Of a DNA stretch of 64,000 bases, positions 31,925 through 40,586 are shown one piece after another; the first letter of the stretch is position 1; each line of letters opens with the position of its first letter. The DNA is taken from NCBI GenBank assembly GCA_959023295.1, contig CAUFBM010000009.1, positions 30,494-94,493 of the forward strand. Reading direction: 5' to 3'. This DNA comes from an uncultured Collinsella sp. Its GTDB lineage: Bacteria > Actinomycetota > Coriobacteriia > Coriobacteriales > Coriobacteriaceae. A model generated the notes under the pieces. That model saw nothing but the letters and a program-made list of their open reading frames with translations. It ran no database searches and was not told where the DNA came from. Position numbers and translations under genes: made by a program.

Positions 31925-33422
31925 GGTGTCCTCCAACTTGGTCGTTGCGTTCGCGCGCGGTGGCGCCGGCGGTAAAGCTTAATCCCTTGACGAGCGCGTT
32001 CTTGCCGTACTTGCCTTTCACGGCCAAGACGGCGCGCGCCAGGTCGCGCTCGCGCTCATCGGCCTCGATATCGCTGAACAGATCGATGGTGGTAAATTCC
32101 TCGGGCATGAGGTTGCCAAATCCAAGGTTGATGCGCTTGACCGGTCGTTTGGGATCGACGGTCTGCGCCCAGAGCTCATCGAAATAGCCCATGATTTTCT
32201 TAAACGAATTAGTGCGCTCGGGCAGCTTTCGCGAGGCGTTGGAGTGCGCAAAGAGTGCGGCATAGCCACCACGCGGTTTGCCGCCATGCTCTCCCACAAA
32301 GATGCCATCGATTGCCTGCGCTTCGCGCACCAGGCGACGCCTTTCGTCATCGCGCTGGACGGGCTTGGGAGCACGGGGCGCGAGCTCGGAGCCGTCGGTC
32401 GCTGCGGGTTCGATGCCCGAGGTACTCGAGCGCAGGTGTCCGCAGCCGTCTATATACTGCGCCGTGCCGCTGGCGTTGAGCCGGCGTATGTCGGCGCGCT
32501 CGCTTGCATAGCCCACAAAGAGCGAGATGCTGTCGCACACCACGTGCTTGTCGATCAAATCCAGCACGGCGGCATCGACCATTTCGCGCAAGACGGTGTA
32601 GGCCTGCTCGTAGGCATAGCCCTTCGAGAGCACCTGCCCCGTGGTGGTCGAGGTCGCTTGCGGGCGATAGGCTTGGATATCGGCGATGGTCGTTGGCTCG
32701 CGCCCAAAGGCGTGGTCGATAAGATATTCGGCATTGACGCCGAGCTCATCGTAAAGCAGGTTTTCGTCGAGCGCGGCGACGCCCATCAGATCGTAGACGC
32801 CGTACTTTTCGAGGCGGGCTGCCACGCCGGGGCCGATGCCCCAGATATCGGTAATGGGACGATGAGGCCAGATCTCCTTGCGAAAGGTCTCGTCGTCGAG
32901 TATGCCGATGCGGCTGGGTACGTGCTTGGCGGTAATGTCGAGCGCTACCTTGGCCTGGAATAGGTTGGGGCCGATGCCGACCGTCGCCGTGATGCCGGTG
33001 CGCGCGAGGACCTCGTCGCGCAGCGTGCAGGCGAACCCTTCCGCATCTGTGTGATAGAGGTCCAGATAGGGCGTCACGTCGATAAAGCACTCATCGATGG
33101 AGTAGACGTGCACGTCCTGGGGGCTGACGTATTCCAGATAGATACCGTAGATTTTCGCCGACACCTCCATGTAATGCTGCATGCGCGGTACGGCCGTGAT
33201 GTAGTCGATGCCATCGGGAATTTCGAACAGACGGCAGCGATTGCGTATCCCGAGGTCCTTCATGGCCTGTGTGATGGCGAGGCAGATGGTCGTGCGCCCG
33301 CGCGATTCGTCGGCGACGACCAGGTTGGTGGTGAGCGGATCGAGCCCACGGTCGACGCACTCGACGCTGGCATAAAACGTCTTGAGGTCGATGCAGATAT
33401 AGATGTGCTGCTCGTGCGCCAT
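31917..33422 (-). CDS. Y-family (UmuC/UvrX-like) lesion-bypass DNA polymerase
   Basis: The 501-aa protein shows the Y-family active site: IYICIDLKTFYASVEC with the first Asp, and YSIDECFIDVTPYL with the Asp-Glu pair; VGIGPNLFQAKVALDITAK and GIGPGVAARLEKYG complete the thumb region. The C-terminal little-finger half is long (from about 250), as in UvrX. Start 33422 follows GGAAGGA. Two LexA-like boxes lie immediately upstream, so SOS induction is expected. The YolD gene is coupled downstream. Confidence 0.9.
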   Translation of the reverse strand: MAHEQHIYICIDLKTFYASVECVDRGLDPLTTNLVVADESRGRTTICLAITQAMKDLGIRNRCRLFEIPDGIDYITAVPRMQHYMEVSAKIYGIYLEYVSPQDVHVYSIDECFIDVTPYLDLYHTDAEGFACTLRDEVLARTGITATVGIGPNLFQAKVALDITAKHVPSRIGILDDETFRKEIWPHRPITDIWGIGPGVAARLEKYGVYDLMGVAALDENLLYDELGVNAEYLIDHAFGREPTTIADIQAYRPQATSTTTGQVLSKGYAYEQAYTVLREMVDAAVLDLIDKHVVCDSISLFVGYASERADIRRLNASGTAQYIDGCGHLRSSTSGIEPAATDGSELAPRAPKPVQRDDERRRLVREAQAIDGIFVGEHGGKPRGGYAALFAHSNASRKLPERTNSFKKIMGYFDELWAQTVDPKRPVKRINLGFGNLMPEEFTTIDLFSDIEADERERDLARAVLAVKGKYGKNALVKGLSFTAGATARERNDQVGGHRA

Positions 33423-33437
33423 CCGTGTCCTTCCATC

Positions 33438-33467
33438 AAACACATGTTCTTATCGAATACATGTTCG
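33438..33467 (-). promoter_or_regulatory. Two LexA-like SOS boxes upstream of the Y-family polymerase
   Basis: AAACACATGTTC (33438-33449) and CGAATACATGTTCG (33454-33467) share ACATGTTC and fit the Gram-positive consensus CGAAC-N4-GTTCG with one or two changes each. Confidence 0.65.
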
Positions 33468-33647
33468 ATAATACCTGCTTGCACGGACATCGTCAAAACC
33501 TGTCCCTCTTTGGCGGGTATGGTCGTGCGGTTGCATCGGGTTTTTTAACGCAGCTCTAAAGAGCGCGAAACAGCTCGGAAAACCTCGCTTCGTAGCATGA
33601 GTCTAACGATTGATACCGCCTATACGCACGGAAGGGTTGTGGGGATA

Positions 33648-34172
33648 ATGGTCAACTATGGGTTTGGTATGCCGACGCGCTTGGTTGCGGATGGGGATGT
33701 GGCTCGCTGGTGCGGGCGATTGGTTGCCCACTATGGCGGCACCAAGGCACTGGTCGTGCTGGGAGGCGACAAGCGCACGCGTGATGAGCTCGTTTCGGCG
33801 GCGCTGGGCTCGCTCGATCGCGCCCTGCTCGAGCGCGTGCTTTTCCGCTGCGGTTTGGTCGGGGGCGACGGGGGAGACGAGCTGATCGACGAAGCCGTGG
33901 CCCTGGCGACCGACGAAGGCGTGGACTTTGTCCTGGCGATCGGCGATGCCGATACGGCCGGCTTTGCGCGCGAGCTCGCCCGTCGTATGGCGGCGCTCGA
34001 TGCCGGTGAGGACGGCTTTGTGCCTTATGGATGCATCGTCTCCGAGGGAAAAGTGCCCGCCGTTGTGGGTGCCGGCGAGGTTCCCGTTTTCGCCATTATC
34101 GCGCCCGAACTGCTGGAGGGCATTGGGTCTCCTCTGCGTGAGTTGCTCGGCAGCGTGTGCGTCGCGGCCTAA
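33648..34172 (+). CDS. Truncated iron-containing alcohol dehydrogenase-like protein (N-terminal domain only)
   Basis: Residues match the NAD-binding half of BDH-type iron alcohol dehydrogenases: MVNYGFGMPTRLVADGDV, then HYGGTKALVVLGGD and DEAVALATDEGVDFVLAIGDADTAGFAREL. The usual glycine motif (AVGGGSVIDSAK) is degenerate, and the C-terminal iron-binding helical domain with its Asp/His ligands is absent (174 aa instead of about 390). Start 33648 fits the family; ATG 33597 would add 17 unrelated residues. The frame is intact, so it may be a retained dinucleotide-binding protein or an early pseudogene. Confidence 0.6.
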   Translation: MVNYGFGMPTRLVADGDVARWCGRLVAHYGGTKALVVLGGDKRTRDELVSAALGSLDRALLERVLFRCGLVGGDGGDELIDEAVALATDEGVDFVLAIGDADTAGFARELARRMAALDAGEDGFVPYGCIVSEGKVPAVVGAGEVPVFAIIAPELLEGIGSPLRELLGSVCVAA

Positions 34173-34182
34173 TATTTACCAT

Positions 34183-34244
34183 AAAGGGATAGGTTCTATT
34201 TGATTGGTAAAGCGTTTGACCTGCCAAAATAAGCCTGTCCCTTT
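34183..34244. repeat. Imperfect inverted repeat before pgi
   Basis: AAAGGGATAGG (34183-34193) faces CCTGTCCCTTT (34234-34244), with further partial pairing inside and a T run after the right arm; it can end transcription of the truncated dehydrogenase gene. Confidence 0.55.
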
Positions 34245-34283
34245 TTGATCGGTTGCCGTTTGGGGGCCGATTGGCAACGCTCG

Positions 34284-34312
34284 CTGATTGTAGTCTTGAC
34301 CTGCGCTAGAAT
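34284..34312 (+). promoter_or_regulatory. Probable pgi promoter
   Basis: CTGATT (34284-34289), 17-bp spacer, TAGAAT (34307-34312), about 60 bp before the start codon. Confidence 0.5.
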
Positions 34313-34371
34313 AGTGGCATCTGAATGTCCGGGCGCATGGAGGCGTGCGCCCGTATGCTGAGGAGGACTCT

Positions 34372-36066
34372 ATGGCAACTGTTGCCGCACCTATCGATGC
34401 TACGTCGACTGCCGCTTGGAAGGCACTCGAGGCTCATCAGGAGAAGCTCGAGGCCGATGGTATCGACCTCAAGGCCTGGTTCGCTGCCGATGCCGAGCGC
34501 GTGAACAAGCTGAGCTTTGACGCCGGTGACCTGCACTTCGATCTGTCGAAGAACCTGGTGACCGATGAGACCGTCAAGCTGCTGTGCGATCTTGCCCGCG
34601 AGGTGAAGCTCGAGGAGCGCCGCGACGCCATGTTCTCCGGCGAGCACATTAACACCACCGAGGACCGCGCCGTCCTGCACACCGCGCTTCGCCGCCCCGC
34701 AACCGAGAGGGGCCAGCTCATCGTCGACGGCCAGGATGTCGTCGCCGACGTGCACGAGGTCCTCGACCGCATGTATGCCTTCGCCGAGCGCGTGCGCTCC
34801 GGTGAGTGGAAGGGCGTTACCGGCAAGAAGATCGAGCACCTGGTGTCCATCGGCATCGGTGGCTCCGATCTGGGCCCGGTCATGGCCTACGAGGCTCTGC
34901 GTCCCTATGCCGACGCCGGTATCGACTGCCGCTATATCTCCAACATCGACCCCAACGACCAGGCCGAGAAGCTTAAGGGCCTGGATCCCGAGACCACGCT
35001 CGTGATCATCGTCTCCAAGACCTTCACCACGCTCGAGACCCTCACCAACGCCCGCGAGGTCAAGACCTGGATGCTCGAGCAGCTCAAGGCCCAGGGCGCC
35101 ATCGACGGCTCCGATGAGCAGAACGCCGAGGCCGTGGCAAAGCACTTCGTCGCCGTTTCCACCGCACTCGAGAAGGTTGAGGCCTTCGGTATCGACCCCG
35201 CCAACGCCTTCGGCTTCTGGAACTGGGTCGGCGGCCGCTACTCCGTCGACTCCGCCGTGGGCCTGTCGCTGATCGTCGTGCTCGGTCCCGAGCGCTTCCA
35301 GCAGTTCCTCGAGGGCTTCCACGCTATCGACGAGTACTTCTGCAACACGCCGCTCGAGAACAATGCCGTTGCGCTGATGGGCCTGCTCAACGTCTGGTAC
35401 GTCAACTTCTTCGGTTCCAAGAGCCACGCCGTGCTGCCGTACTGCCAGTACCTGCATCGTTTCCCGGCCTACCTGCAGCAGCTCACCATGGAGTCCAACG
35501 GCAAGCATGTCCGCTGGGACGGCAGCGCCGTGACCTCCGACACCGGTGAGATCTTCTGGGGCGAGCCCGGCACCAACGGTCAGCACGCCTTCTACCAGCT
35601 GCTGCACCAGGGCACCGTGGTGGTCCCGGCCGATTTCATTGCCTTCGCCAATACCGCCAACCCTGCGACCGACAGCGGCCAGGACGTGCACGAGCTGTTC
35701 CTGGGCAACTTCCTGGCCCAGACCAAGGCGCTCGCCTTTGGTAAGACGGCCGATGAGGTGCGCGCCGAGGGCACGCCCGAGCAGATCGTCCCGGCCCGCT
35801 GCTTTGAGGGCAACCGTCCGACGACCTCGATCTTTGGCGACACGTTGACCCCGTTCGCACTCGGCGAGCTCATCGCCCTGTACGAGCACATCACGTTTGT
35901 CGAGGGCACGGTCTGGGGCATCGACTCCTACGACCAGTGGGGCGTCGAGCTGGGCAAGCAGCTTGCCAAGCAGATCACCCCTGCCTTCCACGACGATGCC
36001 GCCAAGGCCGAGCAGGACGCTTCGACCCAGGCGCTCATCGAGTTCTACCGCGCTCACCGCAAGTAG
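34372..36066 (+). CDS. pgi: Glucose-6-phosphate isomerase
   Basis: Pgi interconverts glucose 6-phosphate and fructose 6-phosphate in glycolysis. The 564-aa protein has SIGIGGSDLGPVM, IVSKTFTTLET, FWNWVGGRYSVDSAVGLS, MESNGKHV (catalytic-loop region), WGEPGTNGQHAFYQLLHQG and a C-terminal catalytic Lys region (YDQWGVELGKQLA). AGGAGGA precedes ATG 34372. The codon use is strongly biased, suggesting high expression. Confidence 0.96.
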   Translation: MATVAAPIDATSTAAWKALEAHQEKLEADGIDLKAWFAADAERVNKLSFDAGDLHFDLSKNLVTDETVKLLCDLAREVKLEERRDAMFSGEHINTTEDRAVLHTALRRPATERGQLIVDGQDVVADVHEVLDRMYAFAERVRSGEWKGVTGKKIEHLVSIGIGGSDLGPVMAYEALRPYADAGIDCRYISNIDPNDQAEKLKGLDPETTLVIIVSKTFTTLETLTNAREVKTWMLEQLKAQGAIDGSDEQNAEAVAKHFVAVSTALEKVEAFGIDPANAFGFWNWVGGRYSVDSAVGLSLIVVLGPERFQQFLEGFHAIDEYFCNTPLENNAVALMGLLNVWYVNFFGSKSHAVLPYCQYLHRFPAYLQQLTMESNGKHVRWDGSAVTSDTGEIFWGEPGTNGQHAFYQLLHQGTVVVPADFIAFANTANPATDSGQDVHELFLGNFLAQTKALAFGKTADEVRAEGTPEQIVPARCFEGNRPTTSIFGDTLTPFALGELIALYEHITFVEGTVWGIDSYDQWGVELGKQLAKQITPAFHDDAAKAEQDASTQALIEFYRAHRK

Positions 36067-36099
36067 TCGCTGCTGTTAACGCATCGCGCCTTATAGTCA

Positions 36100-36133
36100 G
36101 GGGCCCGTATCCCATCGGATGCGGGCCCCTTTG
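36100..36133 (+). terminator. Terminator of pgi
   Basis: GGGGCCCG / CGGGCCCC stem with an internal ATCC/GGAT pairing, then TTTGCTTTG. Confidence 0.8.
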
Positions 36134-36207
36134 CTTTGCCGTGGCCCCGGGGCGCACGGCCTTTAAGGATCTTCGCCGGAGCGTCGCGTGCTGCGAGGGC
36201 CCTGCGT

Positions 36208-37512
36208 CTAGAGCTCGGCCTCCGCATGGCCTCGCTGCGCCTCGGGCAGCTCCCCGTAGAGCGGATGGTCTTCGAGCCTAAAGCGCTCGACCTGTTCGGG
36301 AGTGCAGCCGCGCACAAAGAGCCACGAGCGATCGATCGGCGTCGCCATGAGCGTGCTGGGCAGCGCGTCGGCGCGGTCGGAAAACACCCGGGCACTCTCG
36401 GGATCCTGGAACGCCAGCACCAGATGCGTGTCGCAGTTGCCCATGATGGAGCGTGCGCGTGCCTCGCCATAGAGCGCATCGAGCTGGTTGGTCGACTGCA
36501 GCAGCAGCGTTGCCCAGATGTTGCGGCTTCGGATAATCGAGAGCACGTTGTCGATCTGGGGGATCTGCAGATTTGCGAAGTCATCGAGCATAAAGCGCAC
36601 GGGCACGGGCAGGCTGCCGTCGGGCTGCCTATCGGCCTCACGAATGAGGCCCATAAACGCCTGCGAAATAAAGAGGCCGGTCAGCGGATCGAGATTGCGG
36701 TCAATATCGCTCACGGTTACAAACAGGGCGCAGGGGGTGTGTCCCATGGAAGCGAAGTCCGCCTGATGGCACTCACGATAGAGCTGTGCCGCACCGTCGA
36801 ATCCCAGACACATGACCTTTTCGGCAAGGATGCCGACGATGCTCGCGTGCATGCGCTCGGCATTTTGCGTAATGGCGTAGCGCCGCCATAGCGAGAGGGC
36901 ATAGCTTTGGGGGTCGGTCGTGATCAGGTCGTCAAACAATCGACCTGTGGCACCGTCCTGCAGGTGCTCGATCAGCTTGATGACCGAGCTGATCGTCTGC
37001 TCGTCGGCGGGTAGCTGTTCGGTGACGTAGGCGATAAGACACGACAGCAGGTTTGCCGCCGCATGATCCCAAAAAGGCTGGTTGTTGTCCTCGATGGGGC
37101 AGATGGCCTTTGCCACCGAGAGGATGTCCTGCTGGTTGGGCCTGCCGTCCGCCTTGCGGCGAATGTGCCTCAGGGGGTTGTAGCCGCAGCGCTCGATGCC
37201 GGGCGCAAGGGCCGGGACGGTGTTGAGGTCGGCGAAGTTGAGACATTGCACGCGGTAACCGTGGGCTGCCAGCACGGGTCCCACTTCGCGACAGAGCGTG
37301 CCTTTGGTGTCGAGCACGATGTAGCTTGCGTTCATTTGCAGCAGGTTGGGCTTGAGGACGTTTCGGGTCTTGCCGGCTCCCGAGGGGCCGATCACAAGTG
37401 CATTGTTGTTGAGTCCCGTTTGGCGGGTGTCGCAGGAAAGCGTTCGATCCTTGGCGAGGATGGTGGACGATGCGGACTCAGATGCGGCGAGACGGCTGGC
37501 GAGGTTAGACAT
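36208..37512 (-). CDS. VirD4/TraG-type coupling ATPase
   Basis: The 434-aa protein resembles type IV secretion coupling proteins: Walker A GPSGAGKT at 42-49, VLDTKGTLCREVGPVL, the Walker B-like FMLDDFANLQIPQIDNVLSIIRSRN, LLQSTNQLDALYG and CDTHLVLAFQDPESARVFSDR. It lacks the long N-terminal membrane region of classical VirD4, so it is soluble or recruited. It is last in a trio with a ClpP-like gene (8-base overlap). No relaxase, VirB4 or integrase is in the window, so it may be a conjugative-element relic or part of an independent system. Confidence 0.85.
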   Translation of the reverse strand: MSNLASRLAASESASSTILAKDRTLSCDTRQTGLNNNALVIGPSGAGKTRNVLKPNLLQMNASYIVLDTKGTLCREVGPVLAAHGYRVQCLNFADLNTVPALAPGIERCGYNPLRHIRRKADGRPNQQDILSVAKAICPIEDNNQPFWDHAAANLLSCLIAYVTEQLPADEQTISSVIKLIEHLQDGATGRLFDDLITTDPQSYALSLWRRYAITQNAERMHASIVGILAEKVMCLGFDGAAQLYRECHQADFASMGHTPCALFVTVSDIDRNLDPLTGLFISQAFMGLIREADRQPDGSLPVPVRFMLDDFANLQIPQIDNVLSIIRSRNIWATLLLQSTNQLDALYGEARARSIMGNCDTHLVLAFQDPESARVFSDRADALPSTLMATPIDRSWLFVRGCTPEQVERFRLEDHPLYGELPEAQRGHAEAEL

Positions 37513-38122
37513 GGGCGACCTCCTTGGTGGTCGAGAGGATTTCGTGGGCAAAGCCGAGCTCGACGGCGCGCTCGGCCGAAAGGTAGGTGTCTTTTGCAGT
37601 GAGGGACTGGATGCGCTTGGGCGTGAGGCCGCTGCGGTCCGAGAGGATTTGCGTGAGGGTCTTGCGGGTCTGCATGAGACGCCGGCTGGTTTCCTGCAGC
37701 GCAAGTGCCGAGCCGCCTGCCCCCTGGGGGATCAGCGGGTCGTGAATCATGAGCTCTGCATGGGGCGCCATACGGCGATCGTCGCCGCCCATAAAGATCA
37801 CGGCGCCCATGGACGCGGCGAATTCCAGGCAGACGGTGCGGATGGGGCACGATGCGAGGCGCATGGCGTCGTAGATCGCAAGGCCCGATCGCACGCTTCC
37901 GCCGGCGCTGGCGACAAATATGGTGATGGGGCGGCTGGGGTCGGTGGCATCGAGCAGGCGGATCTGCTGGCATAGGTCGTGGGCCATCGGGGTTTCGATG
38001 TTTCCCATGACGGAGAGCTCGCGACGGGCGAGCATCTCATCGTAAATGCTGGTGAGCGTGATGCCTCGGGCGGATTCACGCATGGTGAGGGGGCTGATGA
38101 TGGGGGAATGATTGGTGTCCAT
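37505..38122 (-). CDS. ClpP-like serine protease
   Basis: The 205-aa protein has the ClpP fold with catalytic Ser104 (AASMGAVIFMGG), His127 (LMIHDP) and Asp178 (AKDTYLSAERAVELGF), and the substrate-binding strand FVASAGGSVRSGLAIYDAM. Sequence such as GAGGSALALQETSRRLMQTR is divergent from housekeeping ClpP. It sits between an unknown protein and a VirD4-like ATPase and has no Clp ATPase partner nearby. Specialised processing of a transfer or phage-type protein is a reasonable guess. Confidence 0.85.
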   Translation of the reverse strand: MDTNHSPIISPLTMRESARGITLTSIYDEMLARRELSVMGNIETPMAHDLCQQIRLLDATDPSRPITIFVASAGGSVRSGLAIYDAMRLASCPIRTVCLEFAASMGAVIFMGGDDRRMAPHAELMIHDPLIPQGAGGSALALQETSRRLMQTRKTLTQILSDRSGLTPKRIQSLTAKDTYLSAERAVELGFAHEILSTTKEVAHV

Positions 38123-38185
38123 GAGGACTCCTTTCTGTTGGTTGTGTTGTGGAATAGGATTGTTGCCCGCGGAGGGGCTGGCGGG

Positions 38186-39076
38186 CTACAGGGTTCGTCC
38201 GAGCCTGAGATCGAGCTCGGTTGTGGGGCAGGCTGCCTGTTCGTGCGGCTCGCAAGCGCCAAGGGCTCCAAAGCGATAGAGCGTTGCGGCGGGCGTGGTG
38301 TAGGCGAGCCGCAGCTGATGCTCGACAGGGGCACATCCGTCATTTTTGTAATGAGCCGCGTAGTACTGCGCGATGCTGGCGTTCATCTCGCTGCCATTGC
38401 GATGGCGCTCAAACTGGCGTCTGCAGGTCTCGATGATCTTTGCTACCGACTTGGGTGCCGTCGCGGGAACAAGGGCGAGATAGCCCTCAAATAGCTCGTT
38501 GATGCTCAGGAGGCACAGCAGGTCGATCAGCGTCCTTATGGCTGCTCCCTCGGCGGAAAAGTGCGCGGTCATGCGGTTATATCGGTTGCGGTCGACGATG
38601 GCCGCATGGGGTCTTGGAGTTTTCTGCCCCGTGGTCCCGGGCTTTTGCCGCGCCTGTGTATTGAGCTCGACGTTGCAGCGCTTGAGGCCGTCCAACGGAA
38701 GGAACAGTGCGGTGCGCAGGGTGTTCCGCTTGCTTTCGAGTTCATGACGCTCGTCGGGTTCCCATTCGAGCTTGAGTTTCGTGTCGAGCGCCGTAAGCAT
38801 ATGGGCTAGGCAGCCTACGGTAAGAACGCACGAATCGTTGTCGCGTTTTGGGGCATAGGGGTCTGTCAGCTTGCGAATGTCGGGGTCGCCCATGATCTTT
38901 GTGCAGCGCTTCAGCAGTTGAGGGTGGTCGGCCAAGATCGTCGCGAGCGGTAGCGACGCGTAGTTCTTGATGGTCGCGGCGGCAAAGGCGGCGTCATATT
39001 CGTTTGCATATGCTCGCTCAATTCGGGCATCCAGAATGCTTTTCTTATCGCCGTCTTCAGCGTGGTGGTTTGTCAT
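38186..39076 (-). CDS. Unknown protein of the ClpP/VirD4 accessory trio
   Basis: I do not recognise this 296-aa, mostly helical protein. It is charged, with no signal or membrane segment; notable stretches are LPLATILADHPQLLKRCTKIMGDPDIRKL, LKRCNVELNTQARQKPGT and LIDLLCLLSINELFEGYLALVPA, and a Cys/His-rich C-terminus (CEPHEQAACPTTELDL). Start 39076 follows TGGAGAAGC. It is 63 bases upstream of the ClpP-like gene and probably first in the operon. Confidence 0.65.
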   Translation of the reverse strand: MTNHHAEDGDKKSILDARIERAYANEYDAAFAAATIKNYASLPLATILADHPQLLKRCTKIMGDPDIRKLTDPYAPKRDNDSCVLTVGCLAHMLTALDTKLKLEWEPDERHELESKRNTLRTALFLPLDGLKRCNVELNTQARQKPGTTGQKTPRPHAAIVDRNRYNRMTAHFSAEGAAIRTLIDLLCLLSINELFEGYLALVPATAPKSVAKIIETCRRQFERHRNGSEMNASIAQYYAAHYKNDGCAPVEHQLRLAYTTPAATLYRFGALGACEPHEQAACPTTELDLRLGRTL

Positions 39077-39092
39077 AGCTTCTCCAATCGGT

Positions 39093-39160
39093 TGATGTTC
39101 GTGCTGTTTGTTGATGTGTTGGTTGTCGTGAGTGATGTGCTTGCCGTGGGTGATGTGCTG
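39093..39160. repeat. Four TGATGT repeats at about two-helical-turn spacing
   Basis: TGATGT(T/G)... begins at 39093, 39112, 39133 and 39151 (steps 19, 21, 18). The repeats lie directly upstream of the accessory trio, where a regulator could bind on one DNA face. Iterons of a lost replicon are another reading. Confidence 0.5.
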
Positions 39161-39680
39161 ACGTTGGGGTGCTATGCGGTTTTCAATGAGCCCGTGAGGC
39201 AGTTGCTGCAGGGGCGGGATGGAACGGCCCATGCAAGGCGGAAGGCATCGTGCTCAAAATCGAGACAGCAATGCCCTGGGTGCCTCACATGTGGCAGTTA
39301 CCTCATTAAGTTGTCATTGCGTTTGGGGTTGTACTTTGCCGATCTTCTTTCTCTTACACGCTGAAAACTGAAACTGAATATGCTCGATCAAACGATGACC
39401 ACCGGAGCGGTCATCTTTAAAGTACGTTCGTTTTGCTGATTTGACAAGACTAATTTTGAAATTTTTTTCTACGGGGTGAAACGAGGTTCGTGGAACGGTC
39501 GCGCTTGGTGTCGCCAGCTATGTATGTGGTGGCTCAGCGTTTGGCTGGAACGATTGAGCCCCGAGATGGCGTCCCGTTCATGTTCGGGACAATATGACTT
39601 TTTACCCGTTGCAGACAGAGCCGCCGTGGGTGTTCTGTATGATGGCTCAGACAAGGTTACTCAATGACAGGGAGGCATAT
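39161..39680. other. Gene-free junction between the accessory trio and HAD genes
   Basis: No gene with a ribosome-binding site is apparent. A hairpin GATGACC-N8-GGTCATC plus TTT at 39394-39418 looks like a terminator without an upstream gene, and a TTGACA at 39441-39446 lacks a clear -10. This may be a deletion scar at the edge of inserted DNA. Confidence 0.4.
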
Positions 39681-40523
39681 ATGGCAATCAAAGCCATCGC
39701 AATGGATATCGACGGTACGCTCACCAACGACCAAAAGGTCATCAGCCCGCGTACGCGCGAGAAGCTGCTCGCGGCGCAGGAGTCGGGAATTAAGCTCATC
39801 TTGGCTTCGGGTCGTCCCGCATGGGGGCTGCACGCCTTGGCGCAGGAGCTCGACCTTCAAAACCATGACGGTCTTCTAGTTGCCTTTAATGGCGCGCATG
39901 TGGTCGACGCTCAGACCGATGAGGTCCTTTTTGACCAGGCCATGCCGGCTGACGAGCTGCATCGCCTGATTGATCACCTGCGTAATTTTGACGTGATCCC
40001 TATGATTTCGCTCGGTCGTAATCTGCACGTCGAGGATTCGTACCATTGCATGATCACGCTGCCTGACGACTCGCAGAAGAATATCGTCAAGTATGAGCGC
40101 GATGCGTGCGATCTTAAGATTCGCGAGGTCGAGAGCTTGCATGAGGTTGTGGACGCTTATCCCGTGGACAAGCTGCTGACGGCGGGCGATCCGGCCTACC
40201 TGCAGGCGCATTACGAGGAGATGTATGCGCCCTTTAAGCAGACGCTTTCGGGCATGTTTACGGCCGACTGGTACTTTGAGTACACGGCGCCCGGTATCGA
40301 CAAGGCCCGCGCGCTCGAGGGTGCCCTGCCCAAGCTCGGTATCGATGCCAGCGATGTCGTCTCGTTTGGCGACGGCCAGAACGACAAGTCCATGATTGAG
40401 TGGGCCGGCACCGGTGTTGCCATGGGTAACGCCGTCGATGAGGTTAAGGCTGTGGCCCAGATGGTGACCGCCAATAACAACGAAGACGGTATTGCGGTGG
40501 CGCTGGATAAGCTGCTGGGCTAG
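39681..40523 (+). CDS. HAD-superfamily Cof-type phosphatase
   Basis: A 280-aa Cof/YidA-type phosphatase: motif I IAMDIDGTLTND, motif II ILASGRPAWGL, motif III Lys in GIDKARALEG, motif IV VSFGDGQNDKSMI. AGGGAGG precedes ATG 39681. Likely a sugar-phosphate phosphatase; substrate not predictable. Another HAD gene follows after a terminator. Confidence 0.88.
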   Translation: MAIKAIAMDIDGTLTNDQKVISPRTREKLLAAQESGIKLILASGRPAWGLHALAQELDLQNHDGLLVAFNGAHVVDAQTDEVLFDQAMPADELHRLIDHLRNFDVIPMISLGRNLHVEDSYHCMITLPDDSQKNIVKYERDACDLKIREVESLHEVVDAYPVDKLLTAGDPAYLQAHYEEMYAPFKQTLSGMFTADWYFEYTAPGIDKARALEGALPKLGIDASDVVSFGDGQNDKSMIEWAGTGVAMGNAVDEVKAVAQMVTANNNEDGIAVALDKLLG

Positions 40524-40545
40524 AATCGCCGATAATGCATGGTTC

Positions 40546-40571
40546 GGGCGCCTGCTTACAGGCGCCCTTTT
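40546..40571 (+). terminator. Terminator between the two HAD genes
   Basis: GGGCGCCTG-CTTA-CAGGCGCCC stem followed by TTTTG. Confidence 0.8.
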
Positions 40572-40586
40572 GTTAGGGAGGGTGCC

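Noticed and set aside
34306..36057. 583-codon minus-strand frame opposite pgi
   Set aside because: The composition (Gly, Val, Leu, Asp repeats) is what the complement of highly biased GC-rich codons yields; pgi has all its motifs.
36208..39076. Complete integrative conjugative element
   Set aside because: There is no integrase, relaxase, VirB4 or VirB6 gene, and no attachment-site repeats were found at either edge.
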